DNA of 64,000 nucleotides from NCBI GenBank assembly GCA_963765135.1, contig CAVXUX010000008.1, forward strand, positions 124,001 through 188,000, given 5' to 3'. The position numbers and the translations under genes are program-made. Below the pieces are notes generated by a model that was not told where the DNA came from, did no database searches, and saw nothing but the letters and a program-made list of their open reading frames with translations. The stretch comes from JACVRW01 sp963765135 (lineage in GTDB: Bacteria > Actinomycetota > Thermoleophilia > Solirubrobacterales > Thermoleophilaceae). Below, piece after piece: positions 25,310 through 34,152 of this stretch. The stretch's first letter is position 1. Every line of letters starts with the position of its first letter.

Positions 25310-25834
25310 ATGCGCGAATGGGTTCCGGTATCGACCTCCCCGAAGGGCAGGCTCGCGCTCGCCGCGGTCAAGGAGTTTGGGGCACGCCCCTTCGATGAGG
25401 TCACGGTCGGCGAGCTGGCGGCGGCGGCGAAGGTAACCACGGGCGCGCTCTACCATCATTTCGGCAGCAAGCTCGGGCTCTACGCCTTTGTGCGGGAGGA
25501 CGTCGAACGGCGCCTGCTGGACCGGATGGAGGGTGCCATCGCAGCGTCCGCGCCGGCGTCGGATCGCTCCGCGGCCGTGATGGCCGGACTGCTGGTCGGG
25601 TTCGACTTCGCCGTCCGTGAGGGCTTCCTCCGCATCCTGGGAGAACCGCCCGCGGGAGCGGAACACGACCGGCTGGCTGAAACGCTGAGCGCGAGTACGG
25701 CCCCGGTGCCGCCTGTTCTCGGGCGCGTGCTCGCGGCAGCGTGGCGGGCTGCGCTGGCCGCAGTCGCCGAAGGCTCTGAGCCGCAGCAGGCCCGCGCTGC
25801 GCTTCTCACGTTGGAGCTCCGAATCCCGTCGTGA
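25310..25834 (+). CDS. TetR-family transcriptional regulator
   Basis: A regulator of about 174 residues. The DNA-binding helices are TSPKGRLALAAVKEFGARPF and VTVGELAAAAKVTTGALYHHFGSKLGLY, the standard TetR pattern; the rest is the helical ligand domain. ATG 25310 is favoured because CATTAT precedes it by 7 nt and the dyad would otherwise lie inside the coding region; ATG 25301 is the longer option. It likely represses the divergent VOC-fold gene and itself. Confidence 0.85.
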   Translation: MREWVPVSTSPKGRLALAAVKEFGARPFDEVTVGELAAAAKVTTGALYHHFGSKLGLYAFVREDVERRLLDRMEGAIAASAPASDRSAAVMAGLLVGFDFAVREGFLRILGEPPAGAEHDRLAETLSASTAPVPPVLGRVLAAAWRAALAAVAEGSEPQQARAALLTLELRIPS

Positions 25835-25896
25835 CCCCCGAGCGCCGGTTCGAGGACCGCGGGCGTGGTGGTCGACGGCACCGCCTTGTCGGGAGC

Positions 25897-25984
25897 GGAG
25901 AGGGAGGGATTCGAACCCTCGAGGCAGTTTGACCCGCCCACACGATTTCCAGTCGTGCACCTTCAGCCGCTCGGTCACCTCTCC
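25897..25984 (-). tRNA. tRNA-Ser, anticodon GGA
   Basis: The minus strand folds as a class II tRNA. Acceptor stem GGAGAGG pairs with CCTCTCC, the anticodon loop reads CTGGAAA with anticodon GGA, a long variable arm is present and the T-arm is GGGTTCGAATCCC. The discriminator base is G, as expected for serine; CCA is not encoded. Confidence 0.95.
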
Positions 25985-26001
25985 AGGACTGGGCGGTAAG
26001 C

Positions 26002-26577
26002 CTAGAGGCCCAGGTCGCGCACACCCGGCTCGCCCCAACCGAGGTGATGGGCCAGCTCGTGGCGCAGCGTTCGCTCGACCTGCGCGCGCAGCAGCTCCGG
26101 GTCGTGGCCGAAGTCCCGCTCGAGGGTGTCCTGGTACAGGACGATCCGGTCGGGGTAGTCGTCGCGCGCGACAGTGTCCCCGAAGTAGTGGCCGTAGGCG
26201 CGGTTCTCCCGGCCGTGGTGCGACACCACCACCGGCGTCTGGTCCAGCAGGCGCTGGAACTCGGGCGGGAGCCGGTCGATCGCGTCGGTGACCATCAGGT
26301 CGAACTCGCTCACGCCGGCGCGCGGATCCGGCTGACCGGCGAGCTCCTCGCTGCGCCGCACCAGCCGCTCGAACTCCTGCTCGGGCATCGCGTCGCGGCC
26401 GGTCATCACCACGAACGCCCAGGCGGTGAGCAGCGCCAGGACCAGCCCTCCGCCGACCAGCACCGCCATGCCCTCCGCGCCCGAGAGCGACGGCGGGTTG
26501 AGGAACAGAAGCAGCAGGCCGACCGCGAACAGCGCCGCGATCGCCGCCTTTGCCGGTCCTCGGAGCGCGTCGAACAC
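26002..26577 (-). CDS. Membrane-anchored zincin-like metallopeptidase
   Basis: A 191-residue protein with two N-terminal hydrophobic segments (about 10-27 and 36-60) and a C-terminal minimal metallopeptidase domain ending in His173-Glu174-x-x-His177 (RHELAHHLGWGE). This architecture matches the metallopeptidase family formerly DUF1025 (PF06262), which has a compact zincin fold and unclear substrates. The zinc ligands are complete, so catalysis is possible. GTG 26577 follows TAATCT by 7 nt. It is downstream of the acidic protein gene on the same strand, with a 10-bp gap. Confidence 0.82.
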   Translation of the reverse strand: MFDALRGPAKAAIAALFAVGLLLLFLNPPSLSGAEGMAVLVGGGLVLALLTAWAFVVMTGRDAMPEQEFERLVRRSEELAGQPDPRAGVSEFDLMVTDAIDRLPPEFQRLLDQTPVVVSHHGRENRAYGHYFGDTVARDDYPDRIVLYQDTLERDFGHDPELLRAQVERTLRHELAHHLGWGEPGVRDLGL

Positions 26578-26587
26578 GCCCCCGAGA

Positions 26588-26935
26588 TTACGCGCCGGCC
26601 TGGTCCTCCTCGTCGTCGGCGCCGGCCGCGTCCGGGTTGCCGGTGGCAGTCCCCTCGTCGCCGGGCGTGCCGGGCGACTCGTCCGCTCCGGCGTCGCCGC
26701 CGTCGTCGTGCACCTGCTCGGCCGGGCCCTCCTCGGGCAGCTGGTCCGATTGCTCTGGTGTCTCGCTCACGGAACTCCCTTCAGGTTCGGGCTGCGCGCC
26801 CGGCACAGCGGGATCGTCCTCCTTGGCCTCCCACTCGCGGCGCGCGTCGTCGATCTGCTCGCCGACCTCCTCGGAGTGCTCGTCGAGGCGATCCAGCTCG
26901 CGCGAAAGCTTCTCGGATTGCTCCTCGTGCTCCAT
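26588..26935 (-). CDS. Acidic low-complexity protein, unknown
   Basis: A 115-residue very acidic protein. The first 40 residues form a charged coiled-coil-like helix (EKLSRELDRLDEHSEEVGEQ) and the rest is a disordered Asp/Glu/Gly/Pro tail. No signal peptide or domain is recognised. The codon pattern (G/C third positions) supports real coding. TAGAAG lies 6 nt before its ATG. Confidence 0.55.
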   Translation of the reverse strand: MEHEEQSEKLSRELDRLDEHSEEVGEQIDDARREWEAKEDDPAVPGAQPEPEGSSVSETPEQSDQLPEEGPAEQVHDDGGDAGADESPGTPGDEGTATGNPDAAGADDEEDQAGA

Positions 26936-26944
26936 CGGCGCCTT

Positions 26945-28180
26945 CTACCCGGGTGGGCGCAAGGCGCAAACGACGGGCGGCCCGGCCGGGTCGACCTCGC
27001 TCGCCCACTCGTACGGGAGCCGCGCCGAGCGCCCGGGCATCACCCGCGCCACGCGGCCGGCCCAGAGCATCCGTCCACCCTGCTCGATCTCGATCCGCGG
27101 CGCCCGCACGAACGAGCGCGCGCGCAGCGCGAAGCGGCCGCGCGCAGGGACGTCGGTGCCGCTCACCGCGTTCGGGGCGATCCAGCCGAGCGGCGTCTCG
27201 CAGAGGACCCGCACGCGGCGCACCGGCCACTCGCCGTCCTCGAGGTAGCGCGCCACGCCGGCGGCGGCGTGGCGGCCGCTCAGCGCCGCGACGTCGGCCT
27301 GCTCCGCCCCGTGCAGCACGTTGCCGGCGGCGAACACGCCGGGGGTGGAAGTGCGCAACGCGGCGTCGACCACCGGGCCGCGCGTGCCCGGGTCCAGGTC
27401 CATGCCGCCCAGCACCGCCAGCTCGTGATCGGGAATCCAGTCGGCGCTGAACACGACCGTGTCGCACGCCACGGTGCGGGTACTCCCGCCGGCCATGTCG
27501 GTCAGCTCGACCTCCTCCACGCGCGGGCGCCCGCGGATCGCGCTCACGCGGGTGCCCGTCCACACGGGTACGCGGTAGCGCGCCAGCGCCCCGAGCCGGA
27601 ACGCCGCCAGCGACTGGTGGCGCGGCTGCGCGGTGGTCAGCGCCAGCGTGCGGGCGCCGCCGTGGGCGAGCGTCATGATCGCCGAGAAGCTCACGTGCTC
27701 GGCCCCGACGACGAGTGCGCGGCGCCCGGCGGGCAGGCCCTGGAGATAGACGAGCTGCTGGAGCATCCCGGTGGTCATCACGCCCTCGGGCCGGCTGCCC
27801 GGCACCAGGCGGGCCGAGCGGGGGCGCTCCCGGCAGCCGGTCGCCAGCACGACCGCGGCCGGCCCGAGCGTCGAGCGGCCGCCCGGCCCGGTGAGCTCGA
27901 GCGCGCCCTCGGACCAGCCCGTGACCATCGTCTCCAGCAGCAGCTCCGCGCCGGCCGCGCGGGCCAGGTCGGCGTAGCGGCGCGCGTAGGCGGGCCCGCT
28001 CAGCGGTCGGTGCAGGTCGCGCAACCCGAAGCCCTGGTGGCGAGCGTGGCGCGGAATCCCGCCCGGCTCCTGCTCGCGCTCGATCACGACCACCTCGCCC
28101 ACGCCGAGGCGCCGCAGCTCGACGGCGGCCGCCAGGCCGGCGGGGCCGCCGCCGACGATCGCGACCGGGCCCTCAGCCAC
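26945..28180 (-). CDS. NAD(P)/FAD-dependent oxidoreductase (opine/HCN-synthase-like A subunit)
   Basis: A 411-residue flavoprotein with an N-terminal FAD site VAIVGGGPAGLAAAVELRR, a central NAD(P) region ALVVGAEHVSFSAIM and the C-terminal FAD closing motif TSTPGVFAAGNVLHG. Such proteins pair with a second FAD subunit and a BFD-type [2Fe-2S] domain in opine oxidases, HcnB-like and anaerobic glycerol-3-phosphate dehydrogenase-like complexes. Its start overlaps the end of the partner oxidase gene by 8 bp, which fits a two-subunit enzyme made in equal amounts. Substrate is not determined. Confidence 0.83.
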   Translation of the reverse strand: MAEGPVAIVGGGPAGLAAAVELRRLGVGEVVVIEREQEPGGIPRHARHQGFGLRDLHRPLSGPAYARRYADLARAAGAELLLETMVTGWSEGALELTGPGGRSTLGPAAVVLATGCRERPRSARLVPGSRPEGVMTTGMLQQLVYLQGLPAGRRALVVGAEHVSFSAIMTLAHGGARTLALTTAQPRHQSLAAFRLGALARYRVPVWTGTRVSAIRGRPRVEEVELTDMAGGSTRTVACDTVVFSADWIPDHELAVLGGMDLDPGTRGPVVDAALRTSTPGVFAAGNVLHGAEQADVAALSGRHAAAGVARYLEDGEWPVRRVRVLCETPLGWIAPNAVSGTDVPARGRFALRARSFVRAPRIEIEQGGRMLWAGRVARVMPGRSARLPYEWASEVDPAGPPVVCALRPPG

Positions 28181-29532
28181 GCTCGGCCTCCGCCAGCATC
28201 CCCGCCAGCCGCGCCCCGCAGAAGAACCCCTGGCAGCGCCCCATGTGGGCGCGCGTGCGGCGGCGCAGCCCGTCCAGGTCCACCGGCGGCACCGGGCTGG
28301 CGAGCGCGTCGCGGATCTCCCCGCGTGTGACGCGCTCGCAGAAGCAGACCACGCGACCGTAGTCGGGATCGGAGGCGATCAGGTCGGTTTGCCGATAGGG
28401 CCGCGGGAAGGCCTCGCCGATGTTGGGCATGCGCGGCGGTGGCCGCAGGGCCCGCGGCGCGGCCTCGAGCTCGAGCCCCTCGCGCACGTGCTCGGCGATC
28501 GCCATCGAGGCCGACAGGCCGGTCGAGCGGATCCCGCCCACGCAGGCGTAGCCGTCCTCGAAGGCGATCTGGAAGTCGGCGTGCTCGGTGGCCGCCCGCA
28601 GGCCGACATAGACCGCGGTCACGTCGAAGTCGAGCAGCGCCGGGAGGATGCGGTCGGTCTCGGCGACCAGGTAGTCCAGCGCCGGCCGCGGTGGACGAGG
28701 TGTCCGCCTTGTCCGGCACGTCCTCGGCGGTCGGGCCCACCATCACGTTGCCGAACACGGTCGGCGACACCAGCACGCCCTTCGACACCGCCGTCGGGAC
28801 GGCCAGCACGATGTGGCGCACGAGCGGGCGCGTGAGCTTGTCGAAGACGATCAGCTCGCCGCGCCGGGGCGTGACGGTGAAGCGCTCATAGCCAAGCAGG
28901 CGGTCGATCTCGTCGCTGCGCAGCCCGGCCGCGTTGACGAGCTGGCGCGTGGTGAGCGAGCCGCCGCCGGCCTCCACGCGAAACCCGCCGCCGGGCAGCC
29001 GCTCGACCGCGGTCACGCTCGTGTCGCGGCGCAGCTCACAGCCCGCCAGCACCGCCTCGGTGGCGAACGCGAGCGGCGTCGTGAACGGGCAGATGAGCGC
29101 CTCGTCGGGCACCTCCAGGGCGCCCACCGCGCCCAGCCCGAGCTTCGGCTCGCGACGGTAGAGCTCGTCGCGGTCGAGCTCGCGGATCGCGCGGTAGCCG
29201 TTGGCGTGGGAGCGCTCGACGATGCCGGCGAACTCGGCCCGCTGGGTCTCGTCCCAGGCCACCAGCAGCGCCCCGACCCGCTCCACCGGGATGCCCGCGC
29301 TCGGCGCGTACTCGGACAGCAACTGGTAGCCGCGCGCGACCAGCCGCGCCTCGAGCGTGCCCGGCTTGGCGTCGAACCCGGTGTGCAGCAGGGCCGTGTT
29401 CGCCTTGCTCGTGCCGGCGCCCACGTCCGGACCGGCCTCGAGCAGCGTCACGTCCAGCTCGTAGCGCGACAGCTCGCGGGCGATCGCCGCGCCGACCACG
29501 CCGGCCCCGACGATGACGACGTCGCGGTCCAT
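28173..29532 (-). CDS. FAD-dependent oxidase (GlpA/LhgO-like) with BFD-type [2Fe-2S] domain, +1 frameshift
   Basis: About 452 residues after correction. The N-terminal FAD domain starts DVVIVGAGVVGAAIARELS and contains GTSKANTALLHTGFDAKPG, as in glycerol-3-phosphate and L-2-hydroxyglutarate oxidases. The C-terminal BFD-like domain has CFCERVTRGEIRDAL and CQGFFC, giving four cysteines for a [2Fe-2S] cluster. The frame changes near 28690: the product reads PDKADTSST in one frame and PALDYLVAETDRILPALL in the other, and removal of one G restores it. It is coupled to the NAD/FAD subunit that follows. TAGAGT lies 9 nt before the ATG. Confidence 0.83.
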
Positions 29533-29623
29533 GCCGCGGCGACTCTAATGCGCCGCGGCGCTCACGGCTCGATCGCTCGAATTGTCTCGTTCAAGACTTT
29601 CTGGCGGCGGATGTAAAGCTCGG

Positions 29624-29629
29624 TAACAT
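29624..29629 (+). promoter_or_regulatory. -10-like hexamer TAACAT before the MarR gene
   Basis: TAACAT ends 7 nt before ATG 29637 with no ribosome binding site between them, matching the leaderless pattern. Confidence 0.5.
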
Positions 29630-29636
29630 CAGCCCC

Positions 29637-30125
29637 ATGGCCATCGCGGTACAGGCACCGCCAGCGGACGACTCGCTCTCCGACAACCTCTGCTGGCTGC
29701 TCGCGCGCGCGAGCCAGTCCCTGACGACGCAGCTCACCTCCGCGCTGGCCGACCTGGGCGTGTCGCCGCGGGCCAACTGCGTGCTGTCCACCGCCATGAC
29801 CGGCGAGTTCACCCAGACGGCGCTGGCTCAGGCGGTCGGGCTCGACAAGACGACGATGGTCGTGACGCTCGACGAGCTCGAGGCCGCCGGCCTCGCGGAG
29901 CGGCGCCCCGCCGCCGGCGATCGCCGCGCCCGTATCGTCGCCGTGACGAAGGCGGGCGAGCGCAAGGTCGTCCAGGCCAGGCGGATCGTCGACGGCATCC
30001 AGGCCGACGTGCTCGCGTCGCTGCCGGCGCGCGAGCGCGAGCAGTTCGTGGCCGCCCTCGCGCGCCTAGTGGGCCAGCGGCTGGCCGCGCCGGCCGCCTG
30101 CCAGGCGCCGGTCCGCCGCCGCTAG
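29637..30125 (+). CDS. MarR-family transcriptional regulator
   Basis: A 162-residue winged-helix regulator. Core elements are TQTALAQAVGLDKTTMVVTL (recognition helix), ELEAAGLAERRPAAGDRRAR (wing) and a helical dimerisation domain at both ends. MarR proteins typically repress efflux genes and release DNA on binding phenolic ligands. The MFS exporter gene begins 69 bp downstream and has its own dyad and promoter, so this regulator most likely controls it. Confidence 0.87.
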   Translation: MAIAVQAPPADDSLSDNLCWLLARASQSLTTQLTSALADLGVSPRANCVLSTAMTGEFTQTALAQAVGLDKTTMVVTLDELEAAGLAERRPAAGDRRARIVAVTKAGERKVVQARRIVDGIQADVLASLPAREREQFVAALARLVGQRLAAPAACQAPVRRR

Positions 30126-30157
30126 TTAGAGCGCGCTCCAAGACCGTTTCGAACGTA

Positions 30158-30177
30158 ATCATCCCGAACGGGACGAT
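30158..30177. promoter_or_regulatory. Candidate MarR operator upstream of the MFS exporter
   Basis: ATCATCCCGAACGGGACGAT is a near-perfect 20-bp inverted repeat (TCCCG-AA-CGGGA core) placed just before the TACGGT -10-like element (30182-30187), where a bound repressor would block RNA polymerase. Confidence 0.5.
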
Positions 30178-30181
30178 CTGC

Positions 30182-30187
30182 TACGGT
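30182..30187 (+). promoter_or_regulatory. -10-like hexamer TACGGT, leaderless-type
   Basis: TACGGT ends 7 nt before ATG 30195 and lies directly behind the dyad at 30158-30177. Confidence 0.5.
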
Positions 30188-30194
30188 CAGAATC

Positions 30195-31679
30195 ATGAGT
30201 ACTGCTGCCACCGCTGCCACCCAAGCAACGCCGGATCGCTCCCGCTGGATCGCCCTCTATGTCCTCTGCGTCGGGATGCTCATGATCGTGCTCGACGCGA
30301 CGATCGTGAACGTCGCGCTGCCCTCGATCCAGGAGGACCTCGGCTTCTCCCAGTCGAGCCTCGCCTGGGTCGTGAACGCCTACCTGATCAGCTTCGGCGG
30401 GCTGCTGCTGCTCTCCGGCCGGCTCGGGGATCTGCTCGGTCGGCGCAGCGTGTTCCTCGTCGGGCTCGCCGTCTTCACGACGGCATCGCTCCTGTGCGGG
30501 CTCGCTCAAAGCCAGGAAGTCCTGATCACAGCCCGCTTCGTCCAGGGCGCCGGCGGCGCGCTGGCCTCTGCCGTGATCCTCGGCATGATCGTCACGATGT
30601 TCCCCGAGCCGCGCGAGCAGGCGAAGGCGATCGGCGTCTACAGCTTCGTCGCCTCCGCGGGAGCCTCGATCGGCCTGCTCGCGGGTGGTCTTCTCACCCA
30701 GGGCATCAACTGGCACTGGATCTTCTTCGTCAACATCCCGATCGGTCTCGGCACGGCCGCGCTGGCGTGGAGGCTGGTCGGCAAGGACAAGGGCATCGGC
30801 TTCAGAAGCGGCGCGGACGTGGCCGGCGCGGTGCTCGTGACCAGCGCGCTGATGCTCGGCGTGTACACGATCGTCAAGGCCGCGGACTACGGCTGGGGAT
30901 CCGCGCGCACGCTCGGCTTCGGCGCCGTCGCGGTCGCGCTCCTCGGCGCGTTCGTGTGGCGCGAGGCCACCGCCGGCACGCCGCTGATGCCGCTGCGCAT
31001 CTTCCGGTTCCGCAACGTGACCGGGGCCAACCTGGTTCAGATCCTGATGGTCGCGGGGCTGTTCGGCATGTTCTTCCTCGGCGTCCTGTACCTGCAGCGG
31101 GTGCTCGGCTACGACGCCATCGAGACCGGTGTCGCGTTCCTGCCCGTCAGCATCTCGATCGGCGTCCTGTCGCTCGGCTTCTCGCCGCGCCTGATCATGC
31201 GCTTCGGTGCGAGAGCGACTCTGCTCCCCGGGCTCGTGATGATCGTGGCCGGGCTTGCGATCTTCGCCCGGGCGCCGGTCGACGGCAGCTACGCGGTCGA
31301 CGTGCTGCCCGTGATGTTCCTGCTCGGCATCGGGGCTGGCCTGTCATTCCCCTCGCTGATGACGCTCGCGATGTCGGGCGCCACCCAGAGCGATTCCGGC
31401 CTGGCCTCGGGTCTGGTGAACACCAGCCTGCAGGTGGGCGGCGCACTCGGCCTGGCGGTGCTGGCGACGCTGTCGACCACGCGCACGGACAACCTGCTCG
31501 CCGACGGCGAGGCGACCAAGGACGCGCTGACGGGCGGTTACCACCTCGCCTTCATCATCGCGGCGAGCCTGGTGGCGCTGGCGATCGTGATCGCGACGAC
31601 CGTGTTGCAGCCGAGCGCGGCGGTCGCGGAAGCCGAGGAGGGCGCGGGCGTCGAGCCCGTGCTGTCCGAGGCGGCTTAG
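30195..31679 (+). CDS. MFS drug exporter, DHA2 (14-helix) family
   Basis: A 494-residue proton-coupled multidrug efflux transporter. DHA2 signatures are visible: LDATIVNVALPSIQEDLGF (motif D1) in helix 1, SGRLGDLLGRRSVF (motif A) between helices 2 and 3, and ARFVQGAGGALASAVILGMI (motif B). About fourteen hydrophobic segments follow. Members export dyes, antibiotics or uncouplers. It sits behind a MarR gene and an operator-like dyad, so induction by toxic ligands is expected. The last 25 residues are acidic and cytosolic. Confidence 0.9.
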   Translation: MSTAATAATQATPDRSRWIALYVLCVGMLMIVLDATIVNVALPSIQEDLGFSQSSLAWVVNAYLISFGGLLLLSGRLGDLLGRRSVFLVGLAVFTTASLLCGLAQSQEVLITARFVQGAGGALASAVILGMIVTMFPEPREQAKAIGVYSFVASAGASIGLLAGGLLTQGINWHWIFFVNIPIGLGTAALAWRLVGKDKGIGFRSGADVAGAVLVTSALMLGVYTIVKAADYGWGSARTLGFGAVAVALLGAFVWREATAGTPLMPLRIFRFRNVTGANLVQILMVAGLFGMFFLGVLYLQRVLGYDAIETGVAFLPVSISIGVLSLGFSPRLIMRFGARATLLPGLVMIVAGLAIFARAPVDGSYAVDVLPVMFLLGIGAGLSFPSLMTLAMSGATQSDSGLASGLVNTSLQVGGALGLAVLATLSTTRTDNLLADGEATKDALTGGYHLAFIIAASLVALAIVIATTVLQPSAAVAEAEEGAGVEPVLSEAA

Positions 31680-32425
31680 GCGTCGATCGCGGCGCGCACC
31701 TCGGCCTCCGTCGGCTGAATGTCGAAGCCCGTCAGGCACCAGGTGGCCCCGGCCTCGATCCACGGGGCCGGGTCGGTGCCGGTCGGGACCTCGGCGACGA
31801 GGTCATAAGGGCCGGGACCGCGCAGGGCGGCTATCTCGCCGGCCAGCTCGGCGAGTGCCTCGGGGCCGGGCAGGTCGATCGGGAACAGACCGTCCCAGCG
31901 CGCGGCGCGCCGCAGCGGGCGGCGGTTGGGCCAGCGGGCGGCGACCCAGACCGGGATGCGGCCGTTGACCGGCCGCGGCTCGAACTCGCCGCCCCAGTAG
32001 GCCTGGAGGCGCTCGAGCCCCTCGTCCAGCAGTACCGCGCGGGCGCGCATGTCACCCTCCTCGCCGAAGCGGGCAGGGTCGAACTCCTCCGTGCGCTCGC
32101 TGCCGGCGCCGACCCCGAGCACCAGCCGCCCGCCGCTGAGCCGGTCGAGCGTGACCGTCTCGCGCGCGAGCTGGTGCGGGCGCCGGCGCGCGAGCGGCGT
32201 GACGAGCGGCCCGATGATCACGCGCTCGGTCGCCACAGCCACGGCTGACAGCGTCACCCACGGGTCCGCCAGCGCGCGCACCGGCTCGCGGTAGGCCACG
32301 TGGTCCCAGAGGAAGAAGCCGTCCCAGCCGCGCGCCTCGGCGCGGGCGGCCAGCTCGGCCACCAGCCGCGGCTCGGACAGCTCCTCGAAGGGAGCAACGA
32401 AGATGGCACGGCGGGCGACGGTCAA
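31676..32425 (-). CDS. LLM-class F420-dependent oxidoreductase, second copy
   Basis: A 249-residue luciferase-like oxidoreductase resembling the protein at 23988-24812: EARGWDGFFLWDHV, DPWVTLSAVAVATERVIIG, PLVTPLARRRPHQLARE and LDRLSGGRLVLGVGAGSE. F420 is the likely cofactor; substrate is unknown. The TTG at 32425 is supported by TAGTCT 8 nt upstream; a longer start at 32503 would overlap the upstream beta-helix gene. It ends on the last codon of the convergent MFS exporter (4-bp overlap). Confidence 0.82.
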   Translation of the reverse strand: MTVARRAIFVAPFEELSEPRLVAELAARAEARGWDGFFLWDHVAYREPVRALADPWVTLSAVAVATERVIIGPLVTPLARRRPHQLARETVTLDRLSGGRLVLGVGAGSERTEEFDPARFGEEGDMRARAVLLDEGLERLQAYWGGEFEPRPVNGRIPVWVAARWPNRRPLRRAARWDGLFPIDLPGPEALAELAGEIAALRGPGPYDLVAEVPTGTDPAPWIEAGATWCLTGFDIQPTEAEVRAAIDA

Positions 32426-32447
32426 CTCGCCCGAGACTACCCGGCAG

Positions 32448-33764
32448 CTAGCGCAGGCGAACTCGGATGGTGCGCGAGCGGCCGACTCCGCGCACCACCG
32501 CATGGATGCGCACGAAGCGGGCCCCGCGGGCGGCCCGCACGCGCGGGCGCAGCGAGAACGTCCCGTTGCTGCTCACGCGAACCCGGGCGAGGCGATGGCG
32601 ATGGTCGTGCACGCGCGCCACGACGACCACGCGCAGCCCGCGGCGCATACGCCTGCTCGCGACGCGGCCGATCATCGGCAGCCGCTGACCGCGCTGGATC
32701 TGCTCGCGCAAGGCGCCCAGGATCACCGCGGGGGGACGCCGCTGGGCGCGGGTGGAGCGGGTGACGCCGTCGGGCCCGGGGACTGTGGCGCGGTAGGCGG
32801 CGAGCACGTCGCGGCAGGGGTTGCCGGCCTCGACCCGGAAGTCCCTGGTAGAGCGGCTCGCGTAGGCCGGCTTGGTGCGAACCGTCTCGACGACCTTGAA
32901 CCCACGCTGCTCGCTGATGCCGCCGTCGCCGTCGTCGTAGGCGCCACCCTTCACGCAGTTGTCGCGGACGACGTTGTCGTGGCCGATCGGGTTGCCGGGC
33001 GGGTACCAGCTCTCGACGTTGTCGCGCACCCTGCTGTTGGCGATCACGTTGCCCTCGACGCGGCTGCCGTTGGAGGCGACCCCGAACTCGCCGGAGAAGA
33101 TGATCCCCGAACCGTTACCGTCGATGACGTTGCCGGTGATCGTCGTGTTCTGGGCGTCGGGGTAGAGCTCGATGCCGCGGTCGGCGTTGTCGTAGATCCA
33201 GTTGCCGCGGATCAGCGTGTTGGTCGCGCTGGCGACGTAGATCCCGTGGTCGTGGTTGGTGACGGGCAGCCGGCCGCAGTTGTGGATGCGGTTGAACTCG
33301 ATCGTCGTGTTGTTGGCGCGGCCCCAGTCCGGATGGCCGAGCGCGAAGCAGATCGAGCGGTGGTAGTTGGTGACGTCGTTGCGGCGGAAGGTGGCGCCGT
33401 CGGCGTTGACCGTGGGCGAGGGCAGGATGTTCGGGTTGGTGCCGTCGAGATGGAGGGCCTCGACCGTGACGTCGTCGGCGCCCTCGGCGATCCAGAAGCG
33501 GCCCTTGACTGTGGCCTTCTCGCTCGCGTAGCGCGTGAGTGTGATGCCGGGAGTCTCCACCTTGACGTTGCCCTCGTAGAGGCCGGCGCGCAGGCAGCCG
33601 GTCTGGCCCGCCGAGAGCGAGTCGACGAGGTCCTGGGCGGCGCCGGGACCCGGCGAGGCCACCTCGTCGCAGGGGCCGGCCGCGGAGCTGGGCGAGCCGC
33701 CCATGGCGCTCGCCGCGATCGCGGCAGCGACAACCGTCAGCCCGAGGCGAGGGTTCCGAGGCAT
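32448..33764 (-). CDS. Secreted right-handed parallel beta-helix repeat protein
   Basis: A 438-residue exported protein. A signal peptide (about 1-29, ending ASAMGGSPSSAAG) precedes rungs of a parallel beta-helix rich in N-x-I/V repeats: NNTTIEFNRIHNCG, NTLIRGNWIYDNADRGIELY and NTTITGNVIDGNGSGIIF. This fold is typical of polysaccharide lyases, hydrolases and surface adhesins; no catalytic triad can be assigned. The C-terminal 100 residues are basic and beta-rich (RVHDHRHRLARVRVSSNGTF), possibly a wall- or glycan-binding module. A carbohydrate-related role is inferred. Confidence 0.75.
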   Translation of the reverse strand: MPRNPRLGLTVVAAAIAASAMGGSPSSAAGPCDEVASPGPGAAQDLVDSLSAGQTGCLRAGLYEGNVKVETPGITLTRYASEKATVKGRFWIAEGADDVTVEALHLDGTNPNILPSPTVNADGATFRRNDVTNYHRSICFALGHPDWGRANNTTIEFNRIHNCGRLPVTNHDHGIYVASATNTLIRGNWIYDNADRGIELYPDAQNTTITGNVIDGNGSGIIFSGEFGVASNGSRVEGNVIANSRVRDNVESWYPPGNPIGHDNVVRDNCVKGGAYDDGDGGISEQRGFKVVETVRTKPAYASRSTRDFRVEAGNPCRDVLAAYRATVPGPDGVTRSTRAQRRPPAVILGALREQIQRGQRLPMIGRVASRRMRRGLRVVVVARVHDHRHRLARVRVSSNGTFSLRPRVRAARGARFVRIHAVVRGVGRSRTIRVRLR

Positions 33765-33864
33765 GCACAGTGCATCGAGCGGCCTCGCGGGCGGCAGCAG
33801 CCAGGCGGCCGGTCATCGGACAAACGTCCAGGGCGAGAACTTGTGCCGTCGCCCTTACGGGGGC

Positions 33865-34152
33865 ATGCGAATCGTGATCGAGCCCCAGCACGGCCACGAG
33901 CTCGACCGGCTGGTGACGGCGCTGCTGAACGCCACCGGCGTGGTCCACCGAGCGATCGAGGACACCGCCCATCCCCCGGACTCCGACGGCGTCGAGATCA
34001 TCGGCGCGGTCGCGGACCGCCTGCGTGGCTCGCTGACCGTACTGGCCGAGCAGCGCAGCGACGAGCAGCTGGCGCTGGCGACGCAGGTGCTGGCCGAGGC
34101 GACACTGCTGATGGCGGGGGAGCTGGGGTTGGAGGGCGTCTTCAGGCCTTAG
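33865..34152 (+). CDS. Small helical protein, unknown
   Basis: A 95-residue soluble protein starting MRIVIEPQHGHELDRLVTAL. It is mostly helical, with no signal peptide or cysteines. No family is recognised. The start ATG at 33865 is the first good candidate. Its stop overlaps the convergent TolB-like gene within TTAG (34149-34152). G/C-rich third positions support that it is coding. Confidence 0.5.
   Translation: MRIVIEPQHGHELDRLVTALLNATGVVHRAIEDTAHPPDSDGVEIIGAVADRLRGSLTVLAEQRSDEQLALATQVLAEATLLMAGELGLEGVFRP

Noticed and set aside
3991..28690. Programmed ribosomal frameshifting as explanation for the broken genes
   Set aside because: No common slippery heptamer or downstream structure was seen, and the affected genes (ALDH, FGGY kinase, antiporter, FAD oxidase) are not of types that use it.
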